A DNA stretch of 64,000 bases from Microbacterium allomyrinae (GTDB taxonomy: Bacteria; Actinomycetota; Actinomycetes; Actinomycetales; Microbacteriaceae). The notes beneath the pieces were generated by a model that was given only the letters and a program-made list of their open reading frames with translations, searched no databases and had not been told where the DNA came from. Shown in pieces: positions 59,523 through 64,000 of this stretch. Each line of letters opens with the position of its first letter. Positions within the stretch are counted from its first letter, which is position 1. The position numbers and the translations under genes were made by a program. The stretch spans positions 186,001-250,000 of the forward strand of contig NZ_JAGTTN010000002.1 of assembly GCF_020682705.1 (NCBI RefSeq), read 5' to 3'.

Positions 59523-61127
59523 ATGAGCGCGCTGGCGACCGATGCCGTGCACGACGAGACCTTCGCGCGCGCCCACCACGCACAGCGGATATTGGCGCAG
59601 CGCCTGCGCGAGCGGGTGGCCGCAGCGTCCCTCGGCGGCCCTGCCGCCTCTCGCGAACGGCATGTCGCGCGAGGCAAGCTCCTGCCGCGCGATCGTGTCG
59701 TCCGTCTGCTCGACGAGGGTAGTCCGTTCCTCGAGGTGGCTCCCCTCGCCGCGGAAGGCCTCTACGGGGGAGACGCCCCTGCGGCCGGGGTCATCGCGGG
59801 AATCGGGCTGGTCCACGGACGCCACGTGATGGTCGTCTGCAACGATGCGACCGTCAAGGGCGGCACCTACTACCCGATGACGGTGAAGAAGCACCTGCGT
59901 GCGCAGGAGATCGCGTTCGAGAACCGGCTGCCCTGCATCTACCTCGTCGACTCCGGCGGCGCGTTCCTGCCGATGCAGGATGAGGTCTTCCCCGATCGCG
60001 ACCACTTCGGCCGCATCTTCTTCAACCAGGCACGTCTGTCGGCCGCAGGGATCCCGCAGATCGCCGCCGTGCTCGGCTCGTGCACGGCCGGCGGAGCGTA
60101 CGTGCCGGCGATGAGCGACGAGACGGTGATCGTCCGGGGGCAGGGCACCATCTTCCTGGGCGGTCCGCCACTCGTGAAAGCCGCGATCGGCGAGATCGTC
60201 ACCGCGGAGGAACTCGGCGGGGGAGAGCTGCACGCGCGGCGATCCGGAGTCGTCGACCACCTCGCCGAGGACGACGAGCACGCGATCGAGATCGTCCGCG
60301 ACATCGTCGCGACGCTGCCGCAGCCCTCGGACCCCGCGTGGGAGGTCGTGCCGGCTGTTGCCCCCGCGGTCGATCCCGCCGATCTGTACGGCGTCGTCCC
60401 CGTCGACGTCAACCAGCCGTATGACGTGCGCGAGGTGATCGCCCGCCTCGTCGACGCCAGCGAGTTCCACGAGTTCAAACGCGAGTACGGCGAGACGCTC
60501 GTCACCGGCTTCGCACGCATCCACGGCCATCCGGTCGGCATCGTCGCCAACAACGGGGTGCTGTTCAGCGAGTCGGCGCAGAAGGGCGCCCACTTCATCG
60601 AACTGTGCGACCAGCGCGGCACTCCTCTGCTGTTCCTGCAGAACATCTCGGGCTTCATGGTGGGGCGCGATGCCGAGGCCGGCGGCATCGCGAAGGACGG
60701 CGCCAAGATGGTCACTGCGGTCGCCACGACCCGTGTGCCCAAGCTCACCGTGGTGATCGGCGGTTCGTTCGGCGCCGGCAACTACTCGATGTGCGGGCGG
60801 GCGTACTCGCCCCGATTCCTCTGGACCTGGCCCGCGAGCCGCATCTCCGTCATGGGCGGCCCGCAGGCGGCATCCGTCCTGTCCACCGTCAAGCGCGACC
60901 AGCTCCAGGTGCGCGGCGAGGAGTGGTCGGCAGACGAGCAGACCGAGTTCGAGGCGCCGATCCGCGCCCAGTACGAGGAGCAGGGGAGCCCGTACTACGC
61001 GACCGCACGGCTCTGGGACGACGGCGTCATCGATCCGCTCGACACCCGCGACCTGCTCGGCCTCGCCCTGGACGTCGTCTCGCGCCCGCCCCTGCCCGAA
61101 CCACGCTTCGGCGTCTTCCGGATGTGA
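59523..61127 (+). CDS. Acyl-CoA carboxylase carboxyltransferase, methylcrotonyl-CoA type
   Basis: 534 residues. The carboxyltransferase halves are visible: [20 protein letters not shown], the MCC-like [20 protein letters not shown] then [13 protein letters not shown], and later [20 protein letters not shown] and [20 protein letters not shown]. These favour methylcrotonyl-CoA carboxylase (AccD1/MccB) over acetyl- or propionyl-CoA. The leader has a small hairpin (59464-59480). GGGAG precedes the ATG. The stop overlaps accA (GTGA). Confidence 0.9.
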   Translation: MSALATDAVHDETFARAHHAQRILAQRLRERVAAASLGGPAASRERHVARGKLLPRDRVVRLLDEGSPFLEVAPLAAEGLYGGDAPAAGVIAGIGLVHGRHVMVVCNDATVKGGTYYPMTVKKHLRAQEIAFENRLPCIYLVDSGGAFLPMQDEVFPDRDHFGRIFFNQARLSAAGIPQIAAVLGSCTAGGAYVPAMSDETVIVRGQGTIFLGGPPLVKAAIGEIVTAEELGGGELHARRSGVVDHLAEDDEHAIEIVRDIVATLPQPSDPAWEVVPAVAPAVDPADLYGVVPVDVNQPYDVREVIARLVDASEFHEFKREYGETLVTGFARIHGHPVGIVANNGVLFSESAQKGAHFIELCDQRGTPLLFLQNISGFMVGRDAEAGGIAKDGAKMVTAVATTRVPKLTVVIGGSFGAGNYSMCGRAYSPRFLWTWPASRISVMGGPQAASVLSTVKRDQLQVRGEEWSADEQTEFEAPIRAQYEEQGSPYYATARLWDDGVIDPLDTRDLLGLALDVVSRPPLPEPRFGVFRM

Positions 61128-63226
61128 CCGCCGTGACCGTCTCCCCGCTCTTCTCCACCGTCCTGGTCGCCAACCGTGGCGAGATCGCGCGGCGGGTGAT
61201 CCGGACGCTCCGACGGCTCGGCATCCGATCCGTCGCCGTGTACAGCGATGCCGACGCAGACGCGCCCCATGTTCGCGAGGCCGATGTCGCCGTCCGGATC
61301 GGTCCCGCCCCAGCCTCGGAGTCGTACCTCTCCATCGATGCCGTGATCGCCGCTGCTCGCGAGACGGGCGCCGATGCCGTTCATCCCGGCTATGGATTCC
61401 TCTCGGAGAACGTCTCGTTCGCGCGGGCATGCGCGGCCGCCGGGGTCGTCTTCATCGGTCCGGATGAGCGCGCGCTCGAGGTCATGGGCGACAAGATCCG
61501 GGCCAAAGAGCACGTCGTCGCGAACGGCGTGCCGATCGTGCCCGGGTTCAGTGCGGCGGGCATGACGGAGGCCGCGATCGCGGTCGCCGCGCACGACACG
61601 GGCTATCCGCTGCTGGTCAAACCGTCAGCGGGAGGCGGCGGAAAGGGCATGCAGGTCGTTCATGCGGCGTCCGAGCTGCCCGACGCGCTCGCGACCGCCC
61701 GGCGCGTGGCGGCGGCTGCCTTCGGCGACGACACGCTCCTGCTCGAGCGCCTCATTCAACGCCCGCGCCACATCGAGGTGCAGGTGCTCGCCGACGCGCA
61801 CGGCAGCGTCATCCACCTCGGCGAGCGCGAGTGCACGCTGCAGCGTCGCCACCAGAAGGTCATCGAGGAGGCTCCCTCGCCGGTCGTGGATGCCGCGACC
61901 CGTGCCCGGCTCGGAGCCGCGGCCTGTGCGGCGGCCGCGTCCGTCGACTACCGGGGTGCGGGCACCGTGGAGTTCCTCGTCGCCGGGGATGCCCCCGACG
62001 AGTTCTTCTTCATCGAGATGAACACGCGGCTGCAGGTCGAGCATCCGGTCACCGAACTCGTGACCGGGGTCGACCTCGTCGAGCAGCAGCTTCTCGTCGC
62101 GGCGGGGCGACCGCTCGCACTCGTCCAGGACGACATCCGCTTCGAGGGTCATGCGATCGAGGCGCGCGTGTACGCCGAGAGTCCCGAGCGCGGATTCCTC
62201 CCGGCGACCGGTGACGTGCTCCTCTGGCGGCCCCCGCGCTCGCCGGTCGTCGTCGATGTCTCCTCGTCGGACATTGCACCGGTCACCGTGAGGACGGATG
62301 CCGCGGTCGAGTCCGGCAGCGTCGTGACGGCCGACTACGACCCGATGATCGCCAAGGTGATCGCACACGGCGCCGACCGTGCGACCGCTCTCGCCGCCCT
62401 GAGCACGGCGCTGGCCGACACCGTACTGCTCGGCGTGGACTCGAACATCGGCTTCCTGCGGGAGCTGCTGGCGGTGCCCGAGGTCACCGCGGGCGACATG
62501 GACACCGGTCTGATCGATCGGATCCCGCCGTACGCGCCACCCGGGCCGAGCACCACTGCGCTGCGAGCCGCGGCATCCGTCTCCGTCATGTGCTCTCACC
62601 GAACGCACACGTCGCTCGCGTCGGCTTCGTATGCGCTCGGTGAGAGCACACGAAGCGGACGCGCCGGCGCAGCGTGGCGATCGCTCCACGGATGGCGCAT
62701 CGGTGCGCCCGCAGTGCCTGTGACGTCGGTCTTCCTCGATGATGCGGGTGCGGTGCACTCCGTCGCCTTCCCGCCTCCAGGTGGCGGCTCCGGCGACATC
62801 GGGCCTCACGTCTCGGCCGAAACCGATACTCGAGCACCAGCGACGACTGTCGTCGATGCGGACGGCGCGGTGTGGGTGCACGCCGACGGCGCCACCCACC
62901 GTCTTCGTCCGCTCACGCGCCGGCAGGCGATGGACAGGCGGCTCGCCGTCCGCGAGCGCGGCGTCGCCGCGACGGACCCCGCGCTGCGCGCCCCCATGCC
63001 CGGCGCCGTCGTCGCCCTCCACGTCGCAGACGGTGCGACGGTAGCCGCCGGTGATCGCATCGTCACGATCGAGGCGATGAAGATGGAGCATCCGGTCCTC
63101 GCGCCGCACGGGGGAGTCGTCCGCCTCGACGTCGCAACAGGCGATCAGGTGCGGCGCGATCAGGTGCTCGCTCACGTATCCGCCGCAGCAGATCCCGCCC
63201 ACGAGGCATCCGAAACCCGCTCCTGA
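61124..63226 (+). CDS. Acyl-CoA carboxylase biotin carboxylase/BCCP subunit
   Basis: 700 residues. Biotin carboxylase domain (about 1-450): [21 protein letters not shown], the ATP loop [10 protein letters not shown], and [18 protein letters not shown]. Linker domain about 450-630. C-terminal biotinyl domain with APMPGAVV and EAMKMEH, biotinylated Lys653. Partner of the preceding carboxyltransferase (AccA1/AccD1 pair). The linker contains an unusual 25-residue Ser/Thr-rich stretch encoded by a palindromic repeat. GTG 61124 overlaps the accD stop; GTG 61133 is possible. Confidence 0.92.
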   Translation: MTAVTVSPLFSTVLVANRGEIARRVIRTLRRLGIRSVAVYSDADADAPHVREADVAVRIGPAPASESYLSIDAVIAAARETGADAVHPGYGFLSENVSFARACAAAGVVFIGPDERALEVMGDKIRAKEHVVANGVPIVPGFSAAGMTEAAIAVAAHDTGYPLLVKPSAGGGGKGMQVVHAASELPDALATARRVAAAAFGDDTLLLERLIQRPRHIEVQVLADAHGSVIHLGERECTLQRRHQKVIEEAPSPVVDAATRARLGAAACAAAASVDYRGAGTVEFLVAGDAPDEFFFIEMNTRLQVEHPVTELVTGVDLVEQQLLVAAGRPLALVQDDIRFEGHAIEARVYAESPERGFLPATGDVLLWRPPRSPVVVDVSSSDIAPVTVRTDAAVESGSVVTADYDPMIAKVIAHGADRATALAALSTALADTVLLGVDSNIGFLRELLAVPEVTAGDMDTGLIDRIPPYAPPGPSTTALRAAASVSVMCSHRTHTSLASASYALGESTRSGRAGAAWRSLHGWRIGAPAVPVTSVFLDDAGAVHSVAFPPPGGGSGDIGPHVSAETDTRAPATTVVDADGAVWVHADGATHRLRPLTRRQAMDRRLAVRERGVAATDPALRAPMPGAVVALHVADGATVAAGDRIVTIEAMKMEHPVLAPHGGVVRLDVATGDQVRRDQVLAHVSAAADPAHEASETRS
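62585..62654 (+). repeat. Palindromic element within the accA coding sequence
   Basis: Perfect 14-bp inverted arms TGTGCTCTCACCGA (62589-62602) and its complement (62637-62650) enclose 34 nt, with further CGCA/TGCG pairing just inside. The frame stays open and encodes [20 protein letters not shown] and a few more residues, unlike the Ala-rich surroundings. It looks like a mobile palindromic unit inserted in frame. Confidence 0.55.
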
Positions 63227-63243
63227 GACCCAGAGGAGAAGAA

Positions 63244-64000
63244 GATGGACCACTTCAACCTGACCGACGACGAGCGTGAGCTCGCCCGCATGGTGCGCGA
63301 CTTCGCCGACGAGGTCGTCGCACCACAGGCTTACGAGGCCGACCGGACGAAGACGCTTCCGCTCGATGTGGTGCGGCAGATGGGCGAGCTGGGGCTGTTC
63401 GGACTCCCGTTCCCCGAGGAGTTCGGCGGGCAGGGCGGCGACTACTTCGCCCTGTGCCTTGCGATCGAAGCCCTCGGCCGCGTCGACCAGTCGATCGCGA
63501 TCACACTCGAGGCGGGGGTGAGTCTCGGCGCCATGCCGGTGTTCCGCTTCGGCACCGAGGAGCAGAAGCAGGCCCTTCTTCCCGACCTCTTGGCAGGCAG
63601 GTCCCTCGCCGGCTTCGGGCTCACCGAGCCCGAAGCCGGCTCGGACGCCGGCGCCACGCGCACGACGGCCAAGCTCGAGGGCGACGAGTGGGTCATCAAC
63701 GGTTCGAAGCAGTTCATCACCAACTCCGGCACCGACATCACCCGCTTCGTCACGGTCACGGCGGTCACGGGGGAGCGCGACGGTCGAAAGGAGATCTCGA
63801 CGATCATCGTTCCGTCCGGCACACGCGGGTTCACCGTCGAGCCCGGTTACGACAAAGTCGGCTGGCACGCCTCCGACACTCACCCTCTGACGTTCCAGGA
63901 CGCGCGCGTTCCCGCGGCGAATCTCCTCGGCGAACGCGGACGCGGATTTGCGAACTTCCTCCACATCCTCGACGAGGGCCGCATCGCGATCGCGGCGCTG
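63244..64000 (+). CDS. Acyl-CoA dehydrogenase (isovaleryl-CoA type likely), 5' part
   Basis: The first 252 codons of an acyl-CoA dehydrogenase, cut by the window end. N-terminal FNLTDDERELARMVRDFADE, FAD site GFGLTEPEAGSDAG, INGSKQFITNSG, and the start of the C-terminal helical domain (DEGRIAIAAL). It follows accA by 17 nt with GAGGAGAAGAAG as ribosome site. In M. tuberculosis a fadE gene is likewise linked to accA1-accD1, so isovaleryl-CoA is the expected substrate (inference). Confidence 0.9.

Overview
The window is high-GC actinobacterial chromosome, most likely from Microbacterium or a close relative in Microbacteriaceae. The evidence is the strong GC bias, actinobacteria-specific genes (rbpA, whiA, opcA, the actinobacterial suf operon, DUF3099 and DUF4190 proteins), many GTG starts, and many genes whose start codon lies 6-9 nt after a TANNNT -10 hexamer (leaderless mRNAs). 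No tRNA or rRNA gene, CRISPR array, transposase, phage gene or integrase was seen. It reads as ordinary, densely packed core genome.

Layout. 1-15.3 kb, mostly plus strand: the tail of uvrB; a divergent zinc-ribbon/OhrR-like MarR pair; a secreted 5'-nucleotidase; uvrA-uvrC-rapZ-whiA; sodA; the lower-glycolysis operon gap-pgk-tpiA, then secG-rbpA. 15.3-23.5 kb, minus strand: a pentose-phosphate operon tkt-tal-pgi-zwf-opcA-pgl with four translationally coupled junctions. 23.9-26.4 kb: heme O synthase and heme A synthase flanking a small membrane protein. 26.5-30.7 kb: sufB-sufD-Rieske-sufC-sufT without an adjacent sufR, sufS or sufU. 30.8-33.4 kb: a C-S lyase-type aminotransferase coupled to an MFS transporter. 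33.4-38.4 kb, minus strand: a ferric-siderophore uptake operon under a probable IdeR/DtxR box, ending in a siderophore-interacting reductase. 38.5-44 kb: bioY, an ABC-F ATPase, SURF1 and small membrane proteins, fabG. 44-48.8 kb: an esterase, serB, the divergent glgC/glgA pair and an orphan ABC ATPase. 48.9-53 kb: ribosomal protein L31 type B with a structured leader, an exonuclease, a hydrolase, a CGNR protein, an EamA transporter and an AsnC-type regulator. 53.1-64 kb: branched-chain amino-acid catabolism, with bkdABC (branched-chain 2-oxoacid dehydrogenase) and, after a TAT-exported phospholipase C-like enzyme and a TetR regulator, an accD-accA-fadE set fitting the isovaleryl-CoA/methylcrotonyl-CoA stage of leucine breakdown.

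How the parts connect. The glycolytic and pentose-phosphate operons face each other across a strong bidirectional terminator, and glgC/glgA add glycogen storage. ctaB, ctaA and surf1 supply heme A and assembly help for cytochrome oxidase. The suf genes and the iron-uptake operon both serve iron metabolism. BioY imports the biotin that AccA carries. bkd and acc/fadE are consecutive stages of one pathway, each with a local regulator and a dyad operator.

No clearly novel multi-gene system is visible. The observations worth following are small-scale: systematic leaderless starts, TAG stop codons that double as half of the next gene's -10 box, an enriched 10-mer (GCGGCATCCG), a palindromic unit inside the accA coding sequence, a possible leader ORF before sufB, and several candidate operators.
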